From NCBI RefSeq assembly GCF_000310145.2, contig NZ_AMXA01000012.1, positions 49,849 to 113,848 of the forward strand: DNA of 64,000 nucleotides, in the 5' to 3' direction. Positions 11,160-21,653 of this stretch are shown here, piece after piece. Each line of letters opens with the position of its first letter. Positions within the stretch are counted from its first letter, which is position 1. Under the pieces are notes generated by a model. The model was not told the DNA's origin. It ran no database searches and worked only from the letters and a program-made list of their open reading frames with translations. A program made the translations under genes and the position numbers. This DNA comes from Thauera sp. 28 (GTDB taxonomy: Bacteria > Pseudomonadota > Gammaproteobacteria > Burkholderiales > Rhodocyclaceae).

Positions 11160-11390
11160 ATGGGTTCTTTCAGCATCTGGCACTGGCTGATCGTGCTGGT
11201 CATCGTCCTGCTGGTGTTCGGCACCAAGAAGCTGCGCAACATCGGCTCTGATCTCGGTGGGGCAGTCAAGGGCTTCAAGGACGGCATGAAGGAAGGCGAT
11301 GCCGACGCAGCTTCGCAGCAGAAGATTGCTGGCGATGGCAGGACGATAGAAGGCGAAGCGCGGGAGAAGGTCGACAAGACCCAGTCCTGA
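11160..11390 (+). CDS. tatA: Sec-independent translocase component TatA
   Basis: A 76-aa TatA: one N-terminal transmembrane helix ([17 protein letters not shown]), the hinge [14 protein letters not shown], an amphipathic helix and a charged tail. TatA multimers form the passage for folded twin-arginine substrates. The ribosome binding site AGGAGAG lies just before the ATG. A terminator-like hairpin separates it from tatB, so tatA can be made in excess over tatB and tatC, as the stoichiometry of the system demands. Confidence 0.95.
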   Translation: MGSFSIWHWLIVLVIVLLVFGTKKLRNIGSDLGGAVKGFKDGMKEGDADAASQQKIAGDGRTIEGEAREKVDKTQS

Positions 11391-11410
11391 GCTTCGCGAC
11401 TCGAAGCAGG

Positions 11411-11443
11411 AGGGGCGCCCTGACGGGAGCGCCCCTTCGTTTT
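11411..11443 (+). terminator. Terminator/attenuator hairpin between tatA and tatB
   Basis: AGGGGCGC (11411-11418) pairs perfectly with GCGCCCCT (11429-11436) around a 10-nt loop and is followed by TTCGTTTT. It sits in the 96-bp gap between tatA and tatB, in the transcription direction, and has the form of a Rho-independent terminator. Confidence 0.7.
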
Positions 11444-11486
11444 ACTGCGGTGCGCATCCGGTGCGCCGCGTATCGAGCGGGCGGAC

Positions 11487-11948
11487 ATGTTCGATTTCGG
11501 TTTTACTGAACTCATGGTGATCGGCGTCGTGCTGCTGGTCGTGGTCGGGCCTGAGCGCCTGCCCAAGGTCGCGCGCACGGCGGGTCATGTGCTCGGACGA
11601 GTGCAGCGCTACGTGTCGGACGTGAAATCCGACATACAGCGCGAAATGCAGCTCGAGGAGCTCAAGAAGCTGCAGGAGCAGGTCAAGCAGCAGGCGCAGG
11701 AGCTCGAGTCCTCGGTGCGCTCCGGGGTCGCGGGTGTCGAGTCCGAGGTCGGGCGTACCGCGGAGGAGTTGCGCACGATGCTGCCCGACGGCAATCCGGT
11801 GGCGCCTGCGGACAGCGCGACAGCGCCGCCATCGGTGGCCGGCGGTGACACGTCGCCTGTCGCGGGTGCAGAGGCCGGACCGCAACTCGAGCTTGGCCTG
11901 GATGCCGCAGCGCGTGAGTCAGCCAACGCAGACAAGACAAAGGCATGA
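11487..11948 (+). CDS. tatB: Sec-independent translocase component TatB
   Basis: A 153-aa TatB: the family glutamate is near residue 8 (MFDFGFTELMVIGVVLLVVVG starts the transmembrane helix), the hinge is VGPERLPKVARTAG, and a long amphipathic/coiled-coil helix follows to about residue 85. The C-terminal 60 residues are Ala/Gly/Pro-rich and low in complexity. TatB forms the substrate-receptor complex with TatC. Its end overlaps the tatC start (ATGA). Confidence 0.94.
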   Translation: MFDFGFTELMVIGVVLLVVVGPERLPKVARTAGHVLGRVQRYVSDVKSDIQREMQLEELKKLQEQVKQQAQELESSVRSGVAGVESEVGRTAEELRTMLPDGNPVAPADSATAPPSVAGGDTSPVAGAEAGPQLELGLDAAARESANADKTKA

Positions 11949-12766
11949 GCGCACAACAGGAAACTTTCATCGCCCACCTCATCGAGCTGCGCGACCGGCT
12001 GATCCGCGCGCTGCTTGCGGTGATCGTCGTCTTCGTTTGCCTGATGCCCTGGGCGGGAGACATCTACGACATCCTCGCGCGACCGATGATGAATACCCTC
12101 CCTGAGGGGACCAACATGATCGCCACCGGCGTGGTCACGCCGTTCTTCGTTCCGGTGAAAGTGACGATGATGGTCGCTTTCGTGTTTGCACTGCCATGGG
12201 TGCTCTATCAGGCGTGGGCCTTCATCGCCCCGGGCCTGTATGCGCATGAAAAGCGCATGGCGCTGCCTCTGGTGCTGGGTAGCACGCTGCTGTTTCTCAT
12301 CGGCATGGCGTTCTGCTACTTCTTCGTGTTCGGCATGGTGTTCAAGTTCATCGCCGAGTTTGCGCCGAAGAGCATCGTGCCCGCGCCGGACATCGAACAG
12401 TACCTGTCCTTCGTGATGTCGATGTTCCTCGCTTTCGGCATCACCTTTGAGGTGCCGGTGGCGGTGATCCTGATGGTGAAGGCCGGCATTGTGGACGTCG
12501 CCAAGCTCAAGGAGGCCCGCCCCTATGTCATCGTGGGCGCGTTCGTGATCGCAGCGATCGTCACGCCGCCCGATGTGATTTCGCAGTTCATGCTGGCAGT
12601 GCCGATGTGCCTGCTCTACGAACTCGGGATCATCCTCGCCGGCTGGATGAGCAAATCTTCGCCGCAGGCCGCAGCCGCAGCGGATTACGTGCCGCCGTCG
12701 ATTGCGGGCGGGGACAGCGAGGTGGGCCGAATCGAGGCCAAGGACGGCGAGCGCGACAAGGGTTGA
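11945..12766 (+). CDS. tatC: Sec-independent translocase component TatC
   Basis: Six-helix membrane protein of 273 aa that binds the twin-arginine signal. Recognisable parts are the N-terminal FIAHLIELRDRLIRALLAV, the first periplasmic loop, VALPW-type segment FALPWVLYQAWAFIAPGLYAHEKR, and the later transmembrane helices with FGITFEVPVAVILM and PPDVISQFMLAVPMCLLYELGI. The C-terminus is a short charged cytoplasmic tail. It overlaps tatB by 4 bp and converges on the protease gene 41 bp away. Confidence 0.96.
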   Translation: MSAQQETFIAHLIELRDRLIRALLAVIVVFVCLMPWAGDIYDILARPMMNTLPEGTNMIATGVVTPFFVPVKVTMMVAFVFALPWVLYQAWAFIAPGLYAHEKRMALPLVLGSTLLFLIGMAFCYFFVFGMVFKFIAEFAPKSIVPAPDIEQYLSFVMSMFLAFGITFEVPVAVILMVKAGIVDVAKLKEARPYVIVGAFVIAAIVTPPDVISQFMLAVPMCLLYELGIILAGWMSKSSPQAAAAADYVPPSIAGGDSEVGRIEAKDGERDKG

Positions 12767-12807
12767 TCCGGGCTGCACACCCCGCCCAGCCAGGACGCTG
12801 AAAGTTC

Positions 12808-13965
<1,158 letters not shown>

Positions 13966-14053
13966 AATTGAGACTCTTGGAACGACGGCCTCCTGGAGGC
14001 CGGGACGGTTGTGGTGGGGGCGCTGGCCAGCCCCTTCCACCAAAGGAGATTGC

Positions 14054-14809
14054 ATGCAACTGTCGGAGCTCAGGGATTACCTCGATACCCTGCTCGATGC
14101 GCCGCGGCTGAAGGATTATTGCCCAAACGGTCTGCAAGTGGAAGGACGCGCCGAGGTCGCACGCGTGCTGTGCGGCGTCACCGCCAGCCAGGCGCTGCTG
14201 GACCACGCGGTGGCGGGTAGATATGACGCGGTGTTCGTCCATCATGGATACTTCTGGAAGGGCGAGGACGGCCGGATCTGCGGGATCCGCCGTCAGCGCC
14301 TGCGTACCCTGCTGGCAAACGATGTAAGCCTCTTTGCCTATCACCTGCCGCTTGATGTTCATCCGGAGCTGGGCAACAACGCCCAGCTGGCGCAGATCAT
14401 GGGGTGGCAGGCCGAAGGTCGGTTTGCCGACCAGGATCTGGGGTGGATCGGCCGTGTCGCGCCCCCCCAGGGGCCGGTCGGTGCATCTGTGCTGGCGCGC
14501 GAGATCGCGCACAGGCTGGGGCGTTTGCCGCTGCTGGTGGGGGATGGCGAGCGTATCGTTCGCCGTGTCGCCTGGTGCACCGGAGGGGCGCAAGGCTATT
14601 TCGAGCAGGCGATCCTCGCGGGGGCAGATGTTTTTGTATCCGGCGAGATTTCCGAGCAGACCGTGCATCTTGCGCGCGAGTCGGGCGTGCCCTACATCGC
14701 CGCAGGACACCATGCCACCGAGCGTTATGGTGCGCGTGCGATTGCCGCGCACCTGAGCGCCCTGCCGGGGCTGACGGCGGATTTCGTCGATCTCGACAAT
14801 CCCGTCTGA
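14054..14809 (+). CDS. Nif3-like dinuclear metal center hexameric protein
   Basis: A Nif3/YbgI family protein of 251 aa, known for a di-metal site and a toroidal hexamer. Metal-binding residues are suggested by VFVHHGYFWKGED, YHLPLDVHPELGNNAQLA and the C-terminal AAGHHATERYGARAIAAHL. The ATG at 14054 has AAGGAGAT upstream. The molecular role of the family is unsettled (GTP cyclohydrolase-like annotations are not well supported). It is divergent from the DegS-like protease and converges with the FimV-like gene. Confidence 0.93.
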   Translation: MQLSELRDYLDTLLDAPRLKDYCPNGLQVEGRAEVARVLCGVTASQALLDHAVAGRYDAVFVHHGYFWKGEDGRICGIRRQRLRTLLANDVSLFAYHLPLDVHPELGNNAQLAQIMGWQAEGRFADQDLGWIGRVAPPQGPVGASVLAREIAHRLGRLPLLVGDGERIVRRVAWCTGGAQGYFEQAILAGADVFVSGEISEQTVHLARESGVPYIAAGHHATERYGARAIAAHLSALPGLTADFVDLDNPV

Positions 14810-14842
14810 GCGCTCAGTTCGTGGCGCTCGGCGTCGCAAGCG

Positions 14843-16717
14843 TCATTCGGCTGAGGGGGGAGGCGGGCGGAACGGGCCGAGCTCGTCTTCGAGGATCGCC
14901 GACAGCAGCAGGATCTCGTCGATGACCGGGAACGGGAAGCCGTTACGGCTGCCATCCCGGTTGTCGCGCAGCAGAACCTCGAGGAACTGCTGGCATTCAG
15001 GCGTGCGCCATGACTTCTCGAGCTTGGTGGCGATGTGCGGGTAATCTTCTAGGCTCGCTTCAACGGCGCGCAAGGCGTCGTAGTTCTGCCAATACACGGT
15101 ATTGACGTTGAAGGTGCGGTGCAGCTCGTTCGCGATCGCGTCGAACTCGGCGCGCAGACCGGCCGCGCGATAGACCTCGAGCAGCTTGAGCCAGGGCGTG
15201 ATGGCCTGCTTCGGGTTACCGCGGATGAACTCGGCCAGGGTTTCGGCAGCGCCGTGAAGGCGGCCGAAGCTCATCATGATGTCGGCGAGTTCGACGGCCG
15301 ACTTGTGCTCGTCGTTCAGGTCCAGGTTGGAGTCCACTTTCGTGCCGATCGACTGCTCGACGACTGCGTGCGGGTTCCAATCGACCAGGCTCATGGGACC
15401 TTCTGGTACGGACGGGGCCACCGTTGGCGGTGGGCTGTCCGCGGTTCTGGCCTGCAGGCGCGCGAGTGCGGCGTCGGCCGCGGGCGCCTGGGTGTGGATG
15501 GCTGTATGCGGCGAGCCGACGGTTGACGCGGGCGTGCGTCGGCGGCGCAGCAGGGCCAGGGTCAGCAGCAGGGCCGCGAGCGCGAGTCCGCCGATGAGGT
15601 AACGGTCTTGGTTCGGGTCGGCAACGGGCGCCAAGGGGGGTGAAGGCGGCGCTGCAGGGGCAGTGGCCGCTACGGCCGGCGTCGCGGCCACTGCCGGCGG
15701 TGCCACCAGCGGCGCCGGGGGCTGTGGTGCAGCCACGGGAGCGGTGTCGAGCGCGCGGATGCGTGCCTCCAGGCGCGCCTGCAGCTCTTCAAGCTCCTTG
15801 ATCCGCGCCAGCAACTCCATCTCGACGATGATGCTGCGGTCGATCGCCGCGGCAAGTTCGCGCTCGCGCGCCTGTACGTCGAGAGGAACTGCGGTCCCGC
15901 CCGTGGCGGTCTCGCGCTGAGCCCCGGGGGACACCGCCTTGTCGACTTCGACGCGATCCTGCGCCACGCGTGCAGCACTGCTCGCGGCGGCGGGCCGAGG
16001 TGCGCGGGCTGCCGCTGCCTTGGGGGGGGTGGAGGGGGCGGAGCCCGAGAGTCGGCGAAGGTCCGGAACCAGGACAGCCGTCCCTGTCGGCAGGGGGCGT
16101 CGTCGCGAGGCGTCGTCGGGGAACAGGTCGGGGTTTGCGCCCGCAGTAGCGCGGATGAAACGGCTGCGCGCTCCGGTGTCGTCCGGATAGAGTGCGTTGG
16201 CAAGTGACTCGAGCGACTCTCCAGGCGCCGTGTTCCAGGTGCGCACGTTGGCGGGCGCGACGGCTGCGGGACGGGCCGGGCGGGCTGTCTGCACGGAGGG
16301 CGGGGGCGCTGCGGGCGTGATCTGTGCAGGGCTGATCGCGCTGGAAGGATACGGCAGGAGCAGGGTGTACTCGCGGCGCAGGCGCGATTCGCACACGTTC
16401 TCGATTACTAGGGTGACGATGGGGTCGTTGACGGGGCGGTTGCGCGTCACGACCAGTCGTGCGCTTGCGCCCGTGCCTGCGACTGCGGTCCGTGCCCCGG
16501 TCAACTGCGGCAACTCGGATGAGGCCCCCGTCGCCGCAGCGACCTGAAAACAGCCTGCGGCATCGCGCCCTTGGCCGCTGAGCGGGATCTCCACCCTGAA
16601 GGGTTCCCCGATTGCGGAGAGTGCCTGGGGTTCGCCGAGGACAAAGGCATGTGCTGGTGCAATGCCGGTCAGGGCGAGGGCGATGACGAGAGCGAGAGTC
16701 GTACGTTGGGTCTTCAT
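14843..16717 (-). CDS. FimV/TspA-like peptidoglycan-associated membrane protein
   Basis: A 624-aa protein laid out like FimV. It has a signal peptide ending near AHA, then the FimV N-terminal domain (LGEPQALSAIGEPFRVEIPLSG), a beta-rich region, and a LysM-like segment (APGESLESLANALYPDD ... LPTGTAVLVPDLRRL). A Pro/Ala linker, a coiled coil (roughly residues 270-320, repeated Glu/Leu/Arg), another linker, one transmembrane helix (YLIGGLALAALLLTLALLRRRR) and a cytoplasmic helical TPR-like C-terminal part follow. The start at 16717 (MKTQRTTLALV) begins the signal peptide. FimV supports type IV pilus assembly and polarity in Pseudomonas; this copy is shorter and also resembles neisserial TspA. 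The role is inferred from architecture. Confidence 0.8.
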   Translation of the reverse strand: MKTQRTTLALVIALALTGIAPAHAFVLGEPQALSAIGEPFRVEIPLSGQGRDAAGCFQVAAATGASSELPQLTGARTAVAGTGASARLVVTRNRPVNDPIVTLVIENVCESRLRREYTLLLPYPSSAISPAQITPAAPPPSVQTARPARPAAVAPANVRTWNTAPGESLESLANALYPDDTGARSRFIRATAGANPDLFPDDASRRRPLPTGTAVLVPDLRRLSGSAPSTPPKAAAARAPRPAAASSAARVAQDRVEVDKAVSPGAQRETATGGTAVPLDVQARERELAAAIDRSIIVEMELLARIKELEELQARLEARIRALDTAPVAAPQPPAPLVAPPAVAATPAVAATAPAAPPSPPLAPVADPNQDRYLIGGLALAALLLTLALLRRRRTPASTVGSPHTAIHTQAPAADAALARLQARTADSPPPTVAPSVPEGPMSLVDWNPHAVVEQSIGTKVDSNLDLNDEHKSAVELADIMMSFGRLHGAAETLAEFIRGNPKQAITPWLKLLEVYRAAGLRAEFDAIANELHRTFNVNTVYWQNYDALRAVEASLEDYPHIATKLEKSWRTPECQQFLEVLLRDNRDGSRNGFPFPVIDEILLLSAILEDELGPFRPPPPSAE

Positions 16718-16919
16718 GTTCCGCGCATCCGGCGGGAGATCGATTCCGGGGTTGTAACAGACTCTTGGTATGTGTTCCAGCGTCGCCGTCACGCAGGGTA
16801 TGAAGAAATGTGCCAAGACGTGATGTTTTGGGGGGTTGCGCGCTTGATTCGACCGCTGCGAGGTCGCCCGCGGCCTGGCTCCGGGTGTGCGGCGAAATGG
16901 TTTAAGATGCGGCAATCCA

Positions 16920-16931
16920 TACGCTAGCGTA
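16920..16931. promoter_or_regulatory. 12-bp perfect palindrome upstream of the DUF2889 gene
   Basis: TACGCTAGCGTA is a perfect palindrome located 15 bp before the DUF2889 start, in the 228-bp divergent region between that gene and the FimV-like gene. TTTAAGAT, a possible -10 element, precedes it at about 16900. It could be an operator over the transcription start; no regulator can be assigned. Confidence 0.35.
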
Positions 16932-16945
16932 CGCTGAGGACCGCA

Positions 16946-17512
16946 ATGCCCCTTAATGCCCCCGCGGTGCCGCGCAGGCGCCTTCACACCCGGCGCATCG
17001 AAGTCGAAGGCTTCTTGCGAGACGACGGCCTGTACGAACTCGAGGCCTCGCTGACCGACGTCAAGGATGTCGATTACCCGATTGCGTCCGGTCTGCGCCC
17101 GGCTGGCGAGCCGGTGCATCTGATGCGTGTGCGCATCACCATCGACCACAGTTTCGACATCGTCGATGCCGAGGCCTGTTCGGACGGCGTGCCCTACCCG
17201 GGGATGTGCGACACGATCGGGCCTGTCTATCGCGGCTTGATCGGCCTGAACCTGGTGCGCGGCTTTCGTCGCACGGTGGGCGAAATGTTCGCCGACGTGC
17301 GCGGCTGTACTCATCTAACCGAAATGCTTCTGTCCTTGCCGACCGCGGCAATCCAGACCTTTGCAACCTTCCGGCGCGATAACGAGGATGACGGTGTGAA
17401 GCCCTTCCAGCTCGATCGTTGTCATGCGCTCGAGACCTCGGCGGCAGCGGTCCGCGCCTACTATCCCAGGTGGTACCGTGCTCAGCCCGGCAAGGAGCGG
17501 GCAGGGGGCTGA
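16946..17512 (+). CDS. DUF2889 domain-containing protein
   Basis: A 188-aa cytoplasmic protein of the DUF2889 family. Conserved stretches are the N-terminal LHTRRIEVEGFLRDDGLYELEA, the central DHSFDIVDAEACSDGVPYPGMC and GCTHLTEML with nearby Cys/His residues that could bind a metal. No function is established. DUF2889 genes often occur near aromatic-degradation or benzoyl-CoA genes, but not here. It is divergent from the FimV-like gene and precedes sucC in the same direction with 234 bp between them. Confidence 0.8.
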   Translation: MPLNAPAVPRRRLHTRRIEVEGFLRDDGLYELEASLTDVKDVDYPIASGLRPAGEPVHLMRVRITIDHSFDIVDAEACSDGVPYPGMCDTIGPVYRGLIGLNLVRGFRRTVGEMFADVRGCTHLTEMLLSLPTAAIQTFATFRRDNEDDGVKPFQLDRCHALETSAAAVRAYYPRWYRAQPGKERAGG

Positions 17513-17555
17513 GCGGCCGTACGCCGGCCGGCCCTGTGCACTGCGCAAAACTGGT

Positions 17556-17561
17556 TATAAT
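17556..17561 (+). promoter_or_regulatory. Candidate sucCD promoter -10 element
   Basis: A consensus TATAAT is present at 17556-17561 in the DUF2889-sucC gap (17513-17746), 185 bp before the sucC ATG. No good -35 is visible at 16-18 bp; CTGTGC at 17534 is the nearest candidate. The remaining leader is GC-rich and I see no obvious riboswitch or small gene in it. Confidence 0.45.
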
Positions 17562-17746
17562 TATGGAGTCTTGCGGGCGTGGCGCGTGTGTTGCGTGCGT
17601 GCCGCGGGTCGGGTCGGGGGGTCCCGATTCTTGGCGGCGGGCGACGGTCGAGGGAGACGGCGCCGGTCGTGGAGCGCGCGCTCCGAAGCATGCCATCAAC
17701 CTGTTTGCGGCGGGTCGGCCGTCGCGACTTAGAACGAAGGGCAACC

Positions 17747-18907
<1,161 letters not shown>

Positions 18908-18919
18908 GGAGAGCTTCGA

Positions 18920-19813
18920 ATGTCCATCCTGATCAACAAAGACACCAAGGTCATCACTCAGGGCATCACTGGCAAGACCGGTCAGTTCCACACCGAGAAG
19001 TGCCAGGAGTACGCCAACGGCAAGAACTGCTTCGTTGCCGGCGTTAACCCGAAGAAGGCCGGCGAGAAGATCTTCGACATCCCCATCTACGCCTCGGTCA
19101 AGGAAGCCGCCGCCGAGACCGGTGCTACCGTGTCGGTCATCTACGTGCCGCCCGCGGGTGCTGCCGATGCCATCTGGGAAGCCTGCGAGGCCGATCTCGA
19201 CCTGGCGATCTGCATCACCGAAGGCATCCCGGTTCGCGACATGCTGGTCGTGCGCAACAAGATGAAGCAGAAGGTCGCCGCTGGCGGCAAGGAAACCCTG
19301 CTGCTGGGCCCCAACTGCCCCGGCCTGATCACGCCCGACGAGATCAAGATCGGCATCATGCCCGGCCACATCCACCGCAAGGGCCGCATCGGCGTCGTGT
19401 CGCGTTCTGGCACGCTGACCTATGAAGCCGTTGCCCAGCTCACCGAAATTGGCCTGGGCCAGTCCTCGGCGGTCGGCATCGGCGGCGACCCGATCAACGG
19501 TCTCAAGCACATCGACGTGATGCGCATGTTCAACGACGATCCTGATACCGACGCGGTCATCATGATCGGCGAGATCGGTGGCCCGGACGAGGCGGAAGCC
19601 GCGCTGTGGTGCAAGGAAAACATGAAGAAGCCGATCGTCGGCTTCATCGCTGGCGTCACCGCCCCGGCTGGCAAGCGCATGGGCCACGCCGGTGCGCTGA
19701 TCTCCGGCGGTGCTGACACCGCAGACGCCAAGCTCGCCATCATGGAAGAGTGCGGCTTCAAGGTCACGCGCAACCCGTCCGAGATGGCCAAGCTGCTCAA
19801 GGCCATGCTCTGA
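18920..19813 (+). CDS. sucD: Succinyl-CoA synthetase alpha subunit
   Basis: CoA-binding and phosphohistidine subunit, 297 aa. The Rossmann-like N-terminal domain begins [32 protein letters not shown] and [11 protein letters not shown] are conserved, and the phosphorylated histidine lies in [13 protein letters not shown] near residue 256. A GGAGAG ribosome binding site precedes the ATG. Transcription ends at the hairpin 23 bp downstream. Confidence 0.97.
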   Translation: MSILINKDTKVITQGITGKTGQFHTEKCQEYANGKNCFVAGVNPKKAGEKIFDIPIYASVKEAAAETGATVSVIYVPPAGAADAIWEACEADLDLAICITEGIPVRDMLVVRNKMKQKVAAGGKETLLLGPNCPGLITPDEIKIGIMPGHIHRKGRIGVVSRSGTLTYEAVAQLTEIGLGQSSAVGIGGDPINGLKHIDVMRMFNDDPDTDAVIMIGEIGGPDEAEAALWCKENMKKPIVGFIAGVTAPAGKRMGHAGALISGGADTADAKLAIMEECGFKVTRNPSEMAKLLKAML

Positions 19814-19835
19814 TCCATTGCAGGGTCCCTGCACG

Positions 19836-19864
19836 AAGGCGCCGGCTGGTCCGGCGCCTTTTTT
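19836..19864 (+). terminator. Rho-independent terminator after sucD
   Basis: AAGGCGCCGG (19836-19845) pairs perfectly with CCGGCGCCTT (19851-19860) around the loop CTGGT, followed by a run of T. This is a textbook terminator 23 bp after the sucD stop. Confidence 0.93.
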
Positions 19865-19887
19865 GTTAACCCGCCTTGGGACAGCGT

Positions 19888-19893
19888 TAGAAT
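19888..19893 (+). promoter_or_regulatory. Candidate promoter of the FHA gene
   Basis: TAGAAT at 19888-19893, with TTAACC 16 bp upstream (19866-19871), follows directly after the sucD terminator and precedes the FHA gene by 72 bp. The -35 match is weak. Confidence 0.35.
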
Positions 19894-19964
19894 GAGCAGG
19901 TTGATCACGCGCCGGCACAAGGCCGCGCGGGTGTCGTCGAAGCAATCATTGAACGGGTAGGTGC

Positions 19965-20696
19965 ATGCCGAAACTGGTCCTCAGCATGGATGGTCTGGTG
20001 CTCAAGGAGATGACGCTCAACAAGGAGCGCACCACCATCGGGCGCAAGCCCGACAACGACATCCAGATCGACAACCTGGCCATCAGCGGTCATCACGCGG
20101 TGATCACCTGCATCACCGGCGATGCCTTTCTCGAGGACCAGAACAGCACCAACGGTACTTACCTCAATGGTCAGCCAGTCAAGAAGAACGTGCTGCGCGC
20201 CAACGACGTCATCGAGCTAGGCAAGTACAGGATCAAGTTCATCGCCGACGATGCCAAGCCGGGCACATCGCAGTCGGAGATGGTCGATACCGCGGCGCTC
20301 AAGGCCTTCGAGATGCCGGGCGTGAGCACCGATGTGACTGCCGCGCCGGCCGGACCGGCGCCGACGGAAACCCAGGTTGTGGCTGCCGCTGCGCGGCAGC
20401 AGCCAGGCACACCCCAAGCCGCCGCGACCGATCTCGTCGGCGTGATTCAGGTGCTCAGTGGTGCGAATGCCGGCCGCGAATTGGAGCTGACCAAGTCGAT
20501 GACCACACTCGGCAAGCCAGGTCGCCAGGTCGCCGTCATCACCCGTCGGCCGCATGGCTATTTCATCACCCATGTCGAGGGTGCGAGTTTTCCGCTCGTC
20601 AATGGCAAGGCGATCGATGCGCAGGCCCGCCATCTCGATGATCATGACATCATCGAACTGGCCGGGGTGAAGATGGAGTTCTTCCTGCGCACCTGA
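19965..20696 (+). CDS. FHA domain protein
   Basis: A 243-aa cytoplasmic protein. Residues 1-90 are a clear forkhead-associated phosphothreonine-binding domain: TTIGRKPDNDIQIDNLAISGHHA contains the GR and SxxH motifs, followed by DQNSTNGTYLNG. A Pro/Ala linker separates a second, divergent FHA-like half (about 150-243: ELTKSMTTLGKPGRQVAVITRRPHGYFI) that lacks the standard SxxH. FHA proteins read Ser/Thr kinase signalling or control secretion systems. It precedes an MBL-fold protein and a GAF-GspE ATPase in the same direction, suggesting a shared signalling or secretion role. Confidence 0.88.
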   Translation: MPKLVLSMDGLVLKEMTLNKERTTIGRKPDNDIQIDNLAISGHHAVITCITGDAFLEDQNSTNGTYLNGQPVKKNVLRANDVIELGKYRIKFIADDAKPGTSQSEMVDTAALKAFEMPGVSTDVTAAPAGPAPTETQVVAAAARQQPGTPQAAATDLVGVIQVLSGANAGRELELTKSMTTLGKPGRQVAVITRRPHGYFITHVEGASFPLVNGKAIDAQARHLDDHDIIELAGVKMEFFLRT

Positions 20697-20817
20697 GTCG
20701 GTCTACTGACGTGATTTTATTCCGCGCGCAGGGGCGGTGCGCGGTGTTACGTTTTGCAGTCATGAGGAATCGACTCGCAGCGCGCGGAGGCGGCCGGCGA
20801 TTCGGGTGGACGGGGTG

Positions 20818-21585
20818 ATGAAGCTCAGAGTACTCGGCTGCAGTGGTGGAATCGGGGGGTCGCAGTCGCGGACCACCTCCTTCCTTGTCGACGATGACAT
20901 CCTCGTCGATTGTGGCACGGGCGTGGGCGATCTGCCGCTCGAGGTCCTGTCCCGTATCGACCACGTCTTCCTGACGCATGCCCATCTGGATCACATCGCG
21001 GCCTTGCCGCTCCTCATTGATTCGGTCGGTGAGCTGCGCAGCAAGCCACTGCTGGTGCACGCGACACCAGAGACGATCCGCATCCTGCATTCTCATATCT
21101 TCAACTGGCTCGTCTGGCCGGATTTCTCGGCCATCCCGGACCAACACCAACCCTTCATGCGTTTCCAGCCCATGATGGTGGGTGAGCATGTCGACCTGAG
21201 GGGACGTCGGATCACCGCGCTGCCAGCGCGGCATACGGTACCGGCGGTCGCCTTCTGCCTCGACAGCGGTAGCGGGCAGCTGGTGTTTTCCGGCGATACC
21301 GCCTACTGTCCCGAGTTGATCGACGCGATCAACGCCCAGCCGCAGCTCCGCCACTTGATCCTGGAGACGGCGTTTGCCGACGAACAGCACGGGCTTGCGC
21401 TGGCGTCGCGCCACCTGTGCCCGAGCATGTCGCTGACTGTGCTTGCGGAACTGAACGTCGCACCGGTCGTTCATATCAGCCATTTGAAGCCTGGCGGCAG
21501 TTCGCGCATCATGGAAGAATTGTGCGCAGGCCTTCCAGCACTCGCGCCTCGCCGCCTCGAGCAGGGCGATGTGCTGGAGTTCTAG
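20818..21585 (+). CDS. Metallo-beta-lactamase-fold hydrolase, similar to class II cyclic-nucleotide phosphodiesterases
   Basis: A 255-aa MBL-fold protein. The metal motif THAHLDHIAALPLL is HxHxDH, and further ligands are likely in ARHTVPAVAF, SGDTAYC and HISHLKPGG. The HAHLDH spacing and the overall layout resemble class II 3',5'-cyclic nucleotide phosphodiesterases more than glyoxalase II or RNase Z, though the PROSITE-like pattern is not matched fully. The start at 20818 (MKLRVLGCSGGIG) is the canonical N-terminus for this subgroup; an earlier ATG at 20737 has no such match. Substrate uncertain. It lies between the FHA and GAF-GspE genes. Confidence 0.8.
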   Translation: MKLRVLGCSGGIGGSQSRTTSFLVDDDILVDCGTGVGDLPLEVLSRIDHVFLTHAHLDHIAALPLLIDSVGELRSKPLLVHATPETIRILHSHIFNWLVWPDFSAIPDQHQPFMRFQPMMVGEHVDLRGRRITALPARHTVPAVAFCLDSGSGQLVFSGDTAYCPELIDAINAQPQLRHLILETAFADEQHGLALASRHLCPSMSLTVLAELNVAPVVHISHLKPGGSSRIMEELCAGLPALAPRRLEQGDVLEF

Positions 21586-21653
21586 CTTCTTGCTGCCCGT
21601 CATCGTCGTGCGGGCGTGCAGTCGCCGACCAATCGCTGAATGAGCTGAAAACC

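Noticed and set aside
20737..20817. Longer start for the MBL-fold protein
   Set aside because: The extra residues are basic and unlike the family; MKLRVLGCSGGIG is the canonical start.
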